Assembly: GCA_045641065.1 (NCBI GenBank)
Contig: JAZUGF010000142.1
Coordinates: 31,038 to 95,037 of the forward strand
From: UBA1723 sp045641065
GTDB lineage: Bacteria > Bacteroidota > Bacteroidia > Bacteroidales > Paludibacteraceae
DNA: 64,000 nt
Direction: 5' to 3'
A model generated the notes under the pieces. The model was given only the letters and a program-made list of their open reading frames with translations, was not told the DNA's origin and ran no database searches. This document shows positions 51,954 through 61,027 of the stretch, in pieces. How positions within the stretch are numbered: position 1 is the stretch's first letter; every line of letters begins with the position of its first letter. The translations under genes and the position numbers were made by a program.

Positions 51954-54545
51954 TTAATCCCACCAGAAATTCCAGAAATTCAAATCCTTGATATCTTTTG
52001 CGAGAATATTGATGTCATTATGACCTTGTTCAATAATGTCGCAACAATATTCATACATCTCTTTTGCGGCCTTAAATGGTGTCGTAAGCGGTTTCTCCAA
52101 ATAATAATCGACACATGCGCCATAAATGCCAATAGGTAGTGCTTGGTATTGCTCATACCAGTATTTGCTAACAGCTATTTGTGTTTTCACATCAGGACAC
52201 GCATTCCAACCTCCATAAGGCAGATATACCCAAATTAGCCAAGGGTCAGAGACTGGTACTTTCACCCAATAAAGAGTCCCCCTCATATTCTGTGTGAAAG
52301 TGCCCTCCATTGTATTACGTCGGCTCTTTTTTGCTTTAAGTATTCTTTGTTCATCCTCTTCAGTAGGTTCCGCTGTCCATTTTTTATGCAGGAATGACTT
52401 ACCGTCTTCAACAGCCATAGCCAGCATCTTTTCGTGGTATGTCTTCACTTCTTTCTTCACAAGAGAAACTGTATTGTCCACAACACCTATATTGCTACAG
52501 ATAGAATCTCTGACATAATCATCGAATCCGACAAGAACTGGAATGAATCCCTTTTCTTTTCCTTCTTTCCTTAACTTTTCGTATTCGCCAGACAAATCCT
52601 TGGTTTTCGTACATTTACAACCCGTAATTGCCTTTAGCACGTCAATTTCATCAAGGTCGTCAAGTGTCTTACGCTTCTTTTTAGGAGCATCAACCATCAC
52701 TGGAGTATCACCATCCATTTCATAAACGCGCAACTCTCTCCAACATATGTCAATATACATCTTATTCTCATGAAACTCTGGTATCGAGATACAATGCTCG
52801 TTTGAATTAATGATGATTTCAGTAAACTCTTTTGTTTCTAAATCAATGTGATTTAGTGTCCATGTTCGTTTGCATTTTTTGTAAGAATATTCGCTTATTT
52901 CCCTTGTAAAATATAACTTGTTGCCGAATATTTTAGATCCATTTGGTATGATATAGTCATTCGAGCCTTTAATCAAAAGTGTTTTTTTCAAATTTCCTGT
53001 GAAAGGGTTCAATTGAATCAAGTAGAAATCCTTTCTCCTGTCGTTTCTGACGTCGTTTCCGACGTAATATAGCATTTTATCTGGCCCGATCTCATAATGA
53101 TGGGTGCAATACTGCAAATCGTCAACGTCCCAAAGTTTCTCTCCCGTACGCAAGTTATATCCTGCTACAGAGTTGATGTGATCATTTTCATTTGTGCAGG
53201 TGATTACAATTACATCGTCTACAATTATTAAGTTACCTTCATCTTCAATCCAAAACTTTTCTTCTCGAACATTGTATTGCCAAAGCTTTTTTCCTGTCTT
53301 TGTGTAGAAGTGAAGACTTTTACTCCAGTTATAGCCGACACCCAATATTAGAACGTCATGTTCGACGTCGTATCGTAAGACAGAAATATTATTTTGTGAC
53401 GGGAATTCGAATAGCGACTCTTCACCATTGTCGACAATGGAAACCTTAACCATTTTTTCTTCTTCGTCATACTCTGATGAGCATGACAGATTTGGGGTTA
53501 TGTATTTGTCGAAGTCGTACCTGAAATTCTCCTTCACAAATGAATTGCCATCAAAACGATACACTTGGTAATGTTCCTCATCGTTATTTAATTGATAGAA
53601 CACACCTCCCTCGCAATGATAGCTTTGGGCGTTTTCCACAGGCAATGTTAAGTCGTCAATTACGAGTTTGTCTTTGTAGACAAGCACCTTTTTGCCTTCC
53701 CAGATATATAAATACTTTACGCCTTTGTACAGTTCTAACTGTTTCAAGTCTTTTGGATCTTTGTTTTCTACAGTTTCTACAGTAATATTATTTGGGGATT
53801 CGACCTCCTTGCTACTATCCTCACAAAAGCCATTTTGAGTTTCCTGCATGGCTGCGTTTGGAAGTTTATTGTCATTTAATTTGTCACAACCAAGAAAGGC
53901 CTCTTCATCAATTGATATTACTCCTTTTGGCAAATCAACTTTAGTTAATGACTCACATTTAGCAAAGGCATAGCTTCCAATGCTGGTGACTGATTCAGGA
54001 ATGAAGATATTAGTCAAAGCTTTACATTCGTGGAAAGAGCATATGCTTATGTGTGTAAGGCCTTTAGGAAGTTTGATTTCCGTAAGCTCATAGCAAAACT
54101 GGAAAGCAAACCTTCCGATGTTTGTTACTGAATCAGGAATCTCTACTTGCTTCAACACGTTACAAGCTTTGAAGACAGCTTCGCCTATATAGGTGACACT
54201 TTCTGGTATAATGACACTTTCCAATGCCGTACAACAGTGAAAAAGATAATCTTGCAAAATGGTTATCTTGGAAGGTATCGCAATTGATTTCAGATTGTAA
54301 CATAGATTGAATGCCTCAGCACCTATTTCTACAAGGCTAGACGGTAATTTTATGCTGCGTAATGTGGAGCATGAATAGAACGCTTTTTCGCAAATTTCAG
54401 TAACAACATAAGAGTTTCCTTCTATAGTTACTTCTTCTGGGATTACGATGTTTACTGGTCTTTTCTTTTTGTCAAAACCAACCACCGTACAGGTTTTATC
54501 GGATGTCGTTTCGTATATTATTTTGTCTATTACTTCGCGTGCCAT
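51954..54545 (-). CDS. Cytosolic fusion: BspA-like LRR - beta-propeller-like - DUF4253
   Basis: 863 residues, no signal peptide (MAREVIDKIIYET). Residues about 30-225: eight or nine LRR_5 (BspA-type) repeats of 23 residues, e.g. AFNLCYNLKSIAIPSKIT and AFAKCESLTKVDLPKGV. About 260-630: a repeated beta region with PQQ-propeller-like strands (LHFYTKTGKKLWQYNV, VAGYNLRTGEKLWDV). About 660-863: a region ending as DUF4253 proteins do (GFIPVLVGFDDYV, WVYLPYGGWNACPD, KYWYEQYQALPIGIYG, NFWNFWWD). DUF4253 has no known function. The combination is unusual, and cytosolic BspA-type LRR proteins are rarely described. It has its own promoter and is not in an operon. Possible roles such as recognition or immunity are speculation. 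Confidence 0.72.
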   Translation of the reverse strand: MAREVIDKIIYETTSDKTCTVVGFDKKKRPVNIVIPEEVTIEGNSYVVTEICEKAFYSCSTLRSIKLPSSLVEIGAEAFNLCYNLKSIAIPSKITILQDYLFHCCTALESVIIPESVTYIGEAVFKACNVLKQVEIPDSVTNIGRFAFQFCYELTEIKLPKGLTHISICSFHECKALTNIFIPESVTSIGSYAFAKCESLTKVDLPKGVISIDEEAFLGCDKLNDNKLPNAAMQETQNGFCEDSSKEVESPNNITVETVENKDPKDLKQLELYKGVKYLYIWEGKKVLVYKDKLVIDDLTLPVENAQSYHCEGGVFYQLNNDEEHYQVYRFDGNSFVKENFRYDFDKYITPNLSCSSEYDEEEKMVKVSIVDNGEESLFEFPSQNNISVLRYDVEHDVLILGVGYNWSKSLHFYTKTGKKLWQYNVREEKFWIEDEGNLIIVDDVIVITCTNENDHINSVAGYNLRTGEKLWDVDDLQYCTHHYEIGPDKMLYYVGNDVRNDRRKDFYLIQLNPFTGNLKKTLLIKGSNDYIIPNGSKIFGNKLYFTREISEYSYKKCKRTWTLNHIDLETKEFTEIIINSNEHCISIPEFHENKMYIDICWRELRVYEMDGDTPVMVDAPKKKRKTLDDLDEIDVLKAITGCKCTKTKDLSGEYEKLRKEGKEKGFIPVLVGFDDYVRDSICSNIGVVDNTVSLVKKEVKTYHEKMLAMAVEDGKSFLHKKWTAEPTEEDEQRILKAKKSRRNTMEGTFTQNMRGTLYWVKVPVSDPWLIWVYLPYGGWNACPDVKTQIAVSKYWYEQYQALPIGIYGACVDYYLEKPLTTPFKAAKEMYEYCCDIIEQGHNDINILAKDIKDLNFWNFWWD

Positions 54546-54591
54546 TCAATTGATTTTTTCTTTATTGTCGTTTTGTTTAATATTTCTGTGG

Positions 54592-54622
54592 CAAATATAG
54601 GAAAGAAAAGAGTCTCGGCAAA
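54592..54622 (-). promoter_or_regulatory. Bacteroidetes-type promoter for the LRR-DUF4253 gene
   Basis: Minus strand: TTTG (54619-54622), 19-nt spacer, TATATTTG (54592-54599), 46 nt before the ATG. Confidence 0.65.
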
Positions 54623-54820
54623 CGTGTTTGAGGATATGTTAAGTTTTTTTTAACAGCTTTAAGAAAACATATGAAAGGCATTGTCATAATCCTAACGTAA
54701 GAGGGAGCGTTAAGAACGACATACTTATATAAAAACAATTTCAAAAAATACCATTTCGTAAATTGTAAATTCATTTTCGTAAAAAAATGCATAAAAAGAA
54801 CGAAATACTTACACTAAAGT

Positions 54821-54851
54821 TTTGGATTAGATTAAAACAGCTATAAGTTTG
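54821..54851 (+). promoter_or_regulatory. Bacteroidetes-type promoter for the serpin operon
   Basis: TTTG (54821-54824), 19-nt spacer, TAAGTTTG (54844-54851). Leaves a leader of about 90 nt before the ATG at 54951. Confidence 0.65.
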
Positions 54852-54950
54852 CAGTGTCTCAGGTGCTTAATGTTAGTTAGTAAAAGACATCAAGAAATTA
54901 ATAAAATAAAGCATCTGGGATTTTAGGGGTTATTTATAAATAGTTTTAAT

Positions 54951-55421
54951 ATGAGAAAAAATTTATGTTTAGTTGGAATATTGACGGCAATGACCGCAGT
55001 TCCAATGTTAGCAGAGACATCTTACGTCACTGTTAATTTAACGAACGGTTCTAAGCGTTCGTATCTATTGGCGGATTCTCCGAATTTTTCTTATTTAGGA
55101 AATATGTTTAGAGTAAGCGGAGTTGCAAGAACAGGTTTCCCTATTGAAGAAGTAGAGTCTTATCATTTTACTGAAGGTGATTATACGGATTCCCCTGTAT
55201 TGGAAAGCAATGAGGTACGCATCGTCTACACTGACAACAACAATGTGAAAGTGGAAGGTTTGCAGCCAAACACTCCCGTCGCCCTATATACAACAGAAGG
55301 TGCTTTAATCCAAACAATCAATGCGACTGAGGACGGCGTAGCAGAATTAGCATTGCCACAGGCAGAAGGAGTCTACGTCCTTAAAACAAATTCACAGAGT
55401 GTCAAACTAATAAAGAAATAA
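54951..55421 (+). CDS. Small secreted protein, T9SS-tail-like, upstream of serpin
   Basis: 156 residues. Signal peptide about 1-21 (MTAVPMLAE), a beta module (YVTVNLTNGSKRSYLL...FPIEEVESYHF, about 24-74) and a C-terminal part (about 85-156) resembling a T9SS tail: VRIVYTDNNNVKVEG, ALYTTEGALIQ, EGVYVLKT, VKLIKK, but without a PNPA start. Four nt separate it from the serpin gene, so the two are one operon; the N-terminal module is also found at the serpin N-terminus. Function unknown; it may be a surface partner of the serpin (inference). Confidence 0.68.
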   Translation: MRKNLCLVGILTAMTAVPMLAETSYVTVNLTNGSKRSYLLADSPNFSYLGNMFRVSGVARTGFPIEEVESYHFTEGDYTDSPVLESNEVRIVYTDNNNVKVEGLQPNTPVALYTTEGALIQTINATEDGVAELALPQAEGVYVLKTNSQSVKLIKK

Positions 55422-55425
55422 GAGA

Positions 55426-57006
55426 ATGAAAAAACATATACTATCCGTACTAAGCATGATTGCAGCTTGTACAATCTCGGCGACTCAATATATGCACATC
55501 AATCTTCCTAATGGGAAAGAGTACGACGTGAAAATCGAAAAGACAGACAATGTAAGCCATGTCAAACAGGGCGACGAAGTTTTCATCAAGGTCACACGTA
55601 AAGACAACTCCTACTCTCTTTATCCGTCGACAGGAGCAGAAGTGACATTCGACGAAGAGATTTCCAGATTCGACAAAAATATATCTAATTGGAATGCTTT
55701 AGAAAAATCTATAGAAGGATGTGTATTGGACACTTCCAAATTAGAAATACTAAGAGCGACTGGGGCTACAGAATGGACCATCAGGAATGAGTTAGCAAGC
55801 GCTGAATCGGCATACAACGAATGCGTCAGAAAAAAGAGAGACAATGAGATAGTTCAATATTCAGATACGGAAAAAGAGACCATGCGATCTGCCAACAAGT
55901 TTGCATCAAATCTATTTTCCGAAATATCAGAAGATTCAGATTTCAAAAATAAAAACGTTATTTTCTCTCCTACAAGTCTACAGTTTGCTCTTGCAATGTT
56001 AGCAAATGGAGCTGACGATGACAATGCGTATGCTGAGATAACAAAGATTCTTGGAAATCAAGACATTCCTCTCGACCAATTGAACGAGTTATACAAAAAA
56101 AGGATGACTAATTTCCAATTTGTCAACCCAAGTCGCATACAGATCGGTTTGGCAAACGCTGCTTTTTTGCAGAAAGACGTTCCATTTGGCAAGAATTTCG
56201 TGCAGAACATCGAAGATTTTTACAAAGGAGCAGCTAACAATGTGGATTTCACCCAAGATTCCACTTACAAACTCATGGACAAGTGGGCATATGACAACAC
56301 TAACGGTATGATTCCCAAGATTGGACTTATGAAAAACGATTTATATGTGCTAGTGTTAGCAAATGCTTTGAGCTTTCAGTCGGAATGGGTAGATAAATTC
56401 AATAAAGAATTGACCAAGCCAGGCGAATTTGTAACTTCTGGAAACGAAATCAAACAAGTAGAGAAAATGCATACAAGCACTAGCAGATATGCAGTCGGCA
56501 AGAATTTCCAGCTAGTAACACTTTATTTCTACGAAAATTTTGAGATGAATGTGATTCTACCCAACAAGGGAGTAACACCAGAAGAAGCTCTTTCTGAATT
56601 TGATCTTAGCAACATTCCATACAAACATGGAGTGATAGATGAGGAAGGTCATTTTGTCGTTTACACAGCCAATCTCTCATTGCCAAAGTTCAATATCGAC
56701 ACAGAAATCACAATTGACAAAGTCATGAAAGAAATGGGACTAGACGATATGTTCGCTGCTGAATACAACAACATTGCCGAAAGAGTAACAGTGGATGGTA
56801 TAAAACAACTTTCACATCTAGAAATAGATGAAGAAGGAGCCAAAGGAGCTGCAGTGACAATTATCCCAATGGCAACGACTGGTATTGTAGAGGAAATATA
56901 TGTCGACTTTGACGTAAATCGTCCATTTATCGTAACAATTGACAATCCTAAAACACATGAATTGTTGTTCATTGGTTTGATCAATGATCCGACAGAGGGG
57001 AAATAA
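55426..57006 (+). CDS. Secreted serpin with N-terminal extension
   Basis: 526 residues against about 370-400 for a bare serpin. Signal peptide about 1-19, a beta module (MHINLPNGKEYDVKIEK...EVTFDEEI, about 22-85), a helical charged linker (about 85-145), then the serpin fold from about 150 (KFASNLFSEIS, NVIFSPTSLQFALAMLANGA, VLANALSFQSEWVDKFN, NVILPNKG, LPKFNIDTE). Reactive-loop hinge EEGAKGAAVT (469-478) keeps the small residues required for loop insertion, so an inhibitory serpin is likely; the loop is about four residues longer than in antitrypsin, so the P1 residue is uncertain (Thr/Met region IIPMATTGIV). Serpins inhibit serine or cysteine proteases; miropin of Tannerella is a Bacteroidetes precedent. 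Confidence 0.9.
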   Translation: MKKHILSVLSMIAACTISATQYMHINLPNGKEYDVKIEKTDNVSHVKQGDEVFIKVTRKDNSYSLYPSTGAEVTFDEEISRFDKNISNWNALEKSIEGCVLDTSKLEILRATGATEWTIRNELASAESAYNECVRKKRDNEIVQYSDTEKETMRSANKFASNLFSEISEDSDFKNKNVIFSPTSLQFALAMLANGADDDNAYAEITKILGNQDIPLDQLNELYKKRMTNFQFVNPSRIQIGLANAAFLQKDVPFGKNFVQNIEDFYKGAANNVDFTQDSTYKLMDKWAYDNTNGMIPKIGLMKNDLYVLVLANALSFQSEWVDKFNKELTKPGEFVTSGNEIKQVEKMHTSTSRYAVGKNFQLVTLYFYENFEMNVILPNKGVTPEEALSEFDLSNIPYKHGVIDEEGHFVVYTANLSLPKFNIDTEITIDKVMKEMGLDDMFAAEYNNIAERVTVDGIKQLSHLEIDEEGAKGAAVTIIPMATTGIVEEIYVDFDVNRPFIVTIDNPKTHELLFIGLINDPTEGK

Positions 57007-57036
57007 TTAGAGACTCAAAAATCTCGAGTTTGCAAC

Positions 57037-57076
57037 AAAAATCCCAGCCACATATCATGATGTGGTTGGGATTTTT
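57037..57076 (+). terminator. Terminator of the serpin operon
   Basis: ATCCCAGCCACAT (57041-57053) pairs with ATGTGGTTGGGAT (57060-57072), one G-T pair, then TTTT. Confidence 0.85.
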
Positions 57077-57099
57077 ATTTATCGTAATTTCTTCAATCT

Positions 57100-57130
57100 T
57101 TTGTAGTTATTCAAATTTATTTTAATTTTG
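57100..57130 (+). promoter_or_regulatory. Bacteroidetes-type promoter for the 910-residue GH5
   Basis: TTTG (57100-57103), 19-nt spacer, TAATTTTG (57123-57130). The leader to the ATG at 57261 is about 125 nt; no known riboswitch was recognised in it. Confidence 0.65.
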
Positions 57131-57260
57131 CAATTGTTAGTCCTACGTCAAAAGACGGCAAACACTGGGTTATCATAGATATGGCCACAACTTGACATTT
57201 AGATATAGTCCTTTCTAAATGAGGTCATGTTTATTTATTGAGAAAATAGAAAACTAAAAT

Positions 57261-59993
57261 ATGAACAAAACCATGAAAAAAAGTTACGCAAAAGCAGGAT
57301 GGCTTGGTGCTTTCCTTCTTTTATCTGCGTCGGCACACAGCCAGATTAAGGTTGAAGCCGAAAGTTTCGTCGACAAAAAAGATGGAACAACTGAAATCAT
57401 CCTTGAAAATAGCGACAAGTCAGTCGGTTATTTCGACGAGGAAGGCGAGCAGCTTATTTATGAAGTTGAAATCCCTTCAGACGGATTGTACCAGGTATCT
57501 TTCCACTATCTTACAGGAAAGGATGGTAATGTAAAGATCCAGGATGCCGACGGCAACTATTCACTTTTCGACATTCAGGCAAACAATGCTGAGAAGTGGT
57601 GGGAAGTGCCAATGAACAATTGGCCTGATTTTCCAAAAGAAGAAAGTGCGCTATTCCCATTGAAGGCAGGAAAGCAGAAATTCTATGTTATCTGTACAGG
57701 TAAGTCAGTCAACCTTGACTATTTCATGTTCTACAAGACTTCTTCTACAGATGCTAATGTAACTAAGATTACAACGTCGCCAAGCAAATTGAATCTTATG
57801 CCAAGCGAGACAATCGACATCGTGGCAAAGGGATACAACAATGCAGGAGAACTAATCGCAGCCAACACAAAATGGTCTTCTAACACTAAGGATGGTCGTT
57901 ACAAGGCTTCAAGCAGCGAAGGTTCTGATGTAGTGACAATCACTATGGGAGAGACTGTTAAGGATTTGAAGGTTAAAATCGCAAAGCCAACTAAGAGACA
58001 GGATTTCGTCGTAACAAAGAACGGTAAGCTTAACACTAAGAACGGTGCTGTACGCAACGAGAAAGGTGAGAAAGTTTGTTTGATGGGACCAAGCTGGTTC
58101 TGGAGTTGTTCGGCACCACAGTGGTGGAAGGCTGAGACAGTCGACTATTTGGTTGAGAAATGGAACATCCAGTTGATCCGTCTACCAGTTTCAATCGCTC
58201 CTGGTGACAACACATGGACAAACCACGATGCTACTTGGAACACAGACAACTACCTACACAGCCCTGATTATACTAAGGCTATGGTAGACAACATGGTTCG
58301 TGCAGCTATCGAGAACGATATCTACGTGATCATCGACTTCCACGAGCACTATGCACAGCACTGGGCTGACCTTGCTATCGATTTCTTCAAGTATTTCGCT
58401 ACAAAATGGGGTGATTATCCAAACGTTATGTACGAGATCTTCAACGAGCCTATGTGTGGCGACGGTGAGGTTGTCACATACGCAAAGAAGGTCATTCCTG
58501 AAATCAGAAAGATTGACGACGACAATGTCATCATCGTCGGTTCTTCTGAGTACTCACGTCACCCAGACGCTGTAACTTCAGCTGGAGAGGGTGTCGCAAA
58601 CATTGCCTACACATGGCACGGTTATATTGAATGGGGTCACCAGTCTGACTGGAACGGAAAAGATTCTTGGAACAACGGAGTTCCAGTTGTTGTAACTGAG
58701 TGGGGTATGGACCCAGGAAACACAGGTGGTTTGCTTGACAAATATAAGCAGGCAGGTGTAATGTCAGCATTCTGGTCAATGAGTAACAAGGGTGGAAACG
58801 ACGCTAAGTGGTCTGTACTAAAAGATGATTGCTTCAAGACTACAGGTTGGTCTGACTCTGATATGACACAAGACGGAAAATACATGCTTGAGCAGTGTAA
58901 AGGTTGGATCAGCTACAAGCCAGTTGTTACAGTACCAGTTGCAAAAGAGTTGTCAATGAGCATCTGCAGTGCTAAGAAATTCTTCTTGCCTGTCGACGAG
59001 ACAACACTTACAGGAGATGCAGCAGGTGGTAGCGAAAACTACAAGTTCTCTTGGAAGCAGGTTTCTGGACCTAACAACGCAACTATCGCAAACGCGAACT
59101 CTGCAACTACAAAGGTCAGTGGCCTAACTGATGGAGAATACGTATTCAAGTTGACAGTATCAGACGGTGAAGATGAGGTTTCTGAGTCAGTTAAGGTAAC
59201 TGTATTGCCAGAAGGATTTGTTGATCCAGGTTTGATCGATGACTTCGAAGATGGAGACCTTATCTCTAAGTGGGGCGGAAATTGGTTTGACAAGGATGAT
59301 TCTGACAAGAAAGCTAACCCTTCATCAAAAGTCACATTGTCTGTAAAAGATGGAGCTATCAACGCAGACTACACTATGGGAGCTGAGTGGCCAGGAGATG
59401 GCTGGATGGGAGCACCTTATTGTAGTGTCGACATGTACTTGAGCAAGACAGAAGAGGGACAAGACCTTTCAAGCTGTGAGAAGATCTCATACAGATACAA
59501 AGGTCCTGCTCACGAGTTCCGTGTTTGTATGACAGCGGTTGAAGACGACGACTACCACACTAAGAATGTATCATCTGCTTCCGATTGGACAGAAGTAACT
59601 GTAAACTGGAGCAGCTTGAAGCAGGCTTCAGACTGGGGTATCGACATCGACTTCGATTTGGCTAGCATCAAGAAGTTGAGTTGGCAGATCAAAGAGGGTG
59701 TTGGCAAGAAGGGCACATTGATGATCGACGACGTGACATGCGTAGGCGGACACTCAGATATTGAGAACATTGCTGATGAGGCTTCATTCGTTATTGCTCC
59801 AAACCCAGCAAAGAACGGAGTTGCATACATCTACGTTGCTGAGAAGTGTGACGTTACTGTTACAGACATGACAGGTAGAGTAATTGCACAATTTGTAGCA
59901 GTTCCTGAACTTGACAACAGAATCAGCATCAAGAATGCAGGCATGTATGTAGTTAAGGCAGGCAACAATGTTAAGAAATTGATCGTGAAGTAA
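57261..59993 (+). CDS. Multidomain GH5 endoglucanase with CBM-like modules and T9SS tail
   Basis: 910 residues. Signal peptide about 1-27 (SASAHSQ), CBM6/35-like beta-sandwich about 28-160 (KVEAESFVDKK, VNLDYFMFYK), Ig-like unit about 165-242, GH5 barrel about 250-560, PKD-like domain about 565-655 (SWKQVSGPNNATI, YVFKLTVSDGEDE), a CBM11-like galactose-binding fold about 658-835 (LIDDFEDGDLISKWGG, SWQIKEGVGKKGTLMIDDV), and a T9SS tail about 840-910 (APNPAKNGVAYIYV, MTGRVI, GMYVVKA). Catalytic Glu396 in FNEP and Glu480 in VVTEWG, with IIDFHEH and TWHGY, fit GH5 subfamily 2-type endo-beta-1,4-glucanases. Own promoter and terminator; not physically joined to the xylanase cluster but of the same functional set. 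Confidence 0.9.
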   Translation: MNKTMKKSYAKAGWLGAFLLLSASAHSQIKVEAESFVDKKDGTTEIILENSDKSVGYFDEEGEQLIYEVEIPSDGLYQVSFHYLTGKDGNVKIQDADGNYSLFDIQANNAEKWWEVPMNNWPDFPKEESALFPLKAGKQKFYVICTGKSVNLDYFMFYKTSSTDANVTKITTSPSKLNLMPSETIDIVAKGYNNAGELIAANTKWSSNTKDGRYKASSSEGSDVVTITMGETVKDLKVKIAKPTKRQDFVVTKNGKLNTKNGAVRNEKGEKVCLMGPSWFWSCSAPQWWKAETVDYLVEKWNIQLIRLPVSIAPGDNTWTNHDATWNTDNYLHSPDYTKAMVDNMVRAAIENDIYVIIDFHEHYAQHWADLAIDFFKYFATKWGDYPNVMYEIFNEPMCGDGEVVTYAKKVIPEIRKIDDDNVIIVGSSEYSRHPDAVTSAGEGVANIAYTWHGYIEWGHQSDWNGKDSWNNGVPVVVTEWGMDPGNTGGLLDKYKQAGVMSAFWSMSNKGGNDAKWSVLKDDCFKTTGWSDSDMTQDGKYMLEQCKGWISYKPVVTVPVAKELSMSICSAKKFFLPVDETTLTGDAAGGSENYKFSWKQVSGPNNATIANANSATTKVSGLTDGEYVFKLTVSDGEDEVSESVKVTVLPEGFVDPGLIDDFEDGDLISKWGGNWFDKDDSDKKANPSSKVTLSVKDGAINADYTMGAEWPGDGWMGAPYCSVDMYLSKTEEGQDLSSCEKISYRYKGPAHEFRVCMTAVEDDDYHTKNVSSASDWTEVTVNWSSLKQASDWGIDIDFDLASIKKLSWQIKEGVGKKGTLMIDDVTCVGGHSDIENIADEASFVIAPNPAKNGVAYIYVAEKCDVTVTDMTGRVIAQFVAVPELDNRISIKNAGMYVVKAGNNVKKLIVK

Positions 59994-60017
59994 TCCTTCA
60001 CTATAAATTAGACAAGA

Positions 60018-60046
60018 AAGGTCGGGCAAAACGCTCGACCTTTTTT
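60018..60046 (+). terminator. Terminator of the multidomain GH5 gene
   Basis: AAGGTCGGGC (60018-60027) pairs with GCTCGACCTT (60033-60042), one G-T pair, then a T run. Confidence 0.85.
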
Positions 60047-60121
60047 GATGTCTAAATAAAAGATGTAATCATGAAACAACATAGATTTATGTTTGCAACA
60101 CATCATTAATGGAATAAAAAA

Positions 60122-60151
60122 TAAAAGAGACGCCGTAACCACGACGTCTCT
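60122..60151 (-). terminator. GACG/CGTC palindrome after the gmhA-like gene
   Basis: AGAGACG (60126-60132) pairs with CGTCTCT (60145-60151); the minus-strand side has a short T run. Same family as 24567 and 29271; plus-strand continuation TAAATTTTT. Confidence 0.6.
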
Positions 60152-60174
60152 AAATTTTTCAAACAACTAAAATC

Positions 60175-60795
60175 TTATTTCCAGAAAGTTTCTTCAAGCT
60201 TCAAGCAGAACCAGTGGTAAACTGGAAGATGAAGTTCCTGAATCATGTAAGTCTCAGTTTGTGGCACACGCACACAAACATCAGCGATAGCAGAAAGTTT
60301 GCTTTCATTGGCACCTGTAAGGCCAATCACTTTCAAACCTTTAGCCTTAGCCACTGTAGCTGCATACAACACATTTTGGCTATTTCCCGAAGTTGAGATG
60401 GCAAGCAGCACGTCTCCTTCGCAGCCATACCCCTGAACCTGTTGAGCGAAGCACATTAGCGGTTCACAATCGTTAAGGTAAGCAGTAGTCAAAGCCACAT
60501 GACCATCCAATGCTATAGCAGGCAAAGCTTCCTGAAGTTTGTCGACGAGATTCTTTCCCATTACTGGATCAAGAGCCATAATCGCGTCGCTCTCCTTTTT
60601 ACTTATCTTACGAGGGTTTCTGAAACCCTTCATCAATTCGCCTACAATATGTTCTGCATCGGCAGCACTTCCACCGTTTCCGCAAACCAACAACTTATGA
60701 CCTTTCGAATAGCACTCAACAAGTGTATCCAACATCGCCTGCAAATCAGCGGAGCACACCGACAGTGCAGGATATCGATTTATCAAATTCAACAT
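60175..60795 (-). CDS. SIS-domain phosphoheptose isomerase, GmhA-like
   Basis: 206 residues. Sugar-isomerase fold with LLVCGNGGSAADAEHIVGEL (35-54), a substrate loop ISTSGNSQNVLYA (133-145) and VPQTETYMIQELHL near the C-terminus. Metal or catalytic residues line up with Escherichia coli GmhA: His49 and Glu53 (spacing 4), Gln186 and His194 (spacing 8). GmhA converts sedoheptulose 7-phosphate to heptose 7-phosphate for LPS core or S-layer glycans. An insertion around 58-110 makes it longer than the E. coli enzyme. Divergent from galE; both act in envelope sugar metabolism. Promoter at 60814-60845 (minus strand). Confidence 0.85.
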   Translation of the reverse strand: MLNLINRYPALSVCSADLQAMLDTLVECYSKGHKLLVCGNGGSAADAEHIVGELMKGFRNPRKISKKESDAIMALDPVMGKNLVDKLQEALPAIALDGHVALTTAYLNDCEPLMCFAQQVQGYGCEGDVLLAISTSGNSQNVLYAATVAKAKGLKVIGLTGANESKLSAIADVCVRVPQTETYMIQELHLPVYHWFCLKLEETFWK

Positions 60796-60813
60796 AAGTT
60801 TTCATATTTTATA

Positions 60814-60845
60814 CAAATGTAGATAAATTATTGCAGTCCTACAAA
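60814..60845 (-). promoter_or_regulatory. Bacteroidetes-type promoter for the gmhA-like gene
   Basis: Minus strand: TTTG (60842-60845), 20-nt spacer, TACATTTG (60814-60821), 18 nt before the ATG. Confidence 0.65.
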
Positions 60846-61027
60846 TTGTAACATTACTTATACAACATCAATTTGCAATAATCTATCAAAAATGTGATTT
60901 TTGACATCGGTGAATTCTTAAAAAAATTTAATAAACAGAAGAAAGATACCAAAACAAGATTTTGCAAATAATATTTATACCTTATTTTTTATAATTTTGC
61001 ATCAAAATCGTATTAATATTAAATTCA

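Larger units (their letters stand above)
54546..54950. other. Divergent spacer with two promoters
   Basis: About 405 bp, AT-rich. It holds a minus-strand promoter (54592-54622) and a plus-strand promoter (54821-54851), with about 200 bp between that show no ORF, repeat or RNA gene. Confidence 0.6.

Noticed and set aside
57131..57260. Riboswitch in the long GH5 leader
   Set aside because: No recognisable conserved riboswitch core; only an AT-rich leader with weak pairing.
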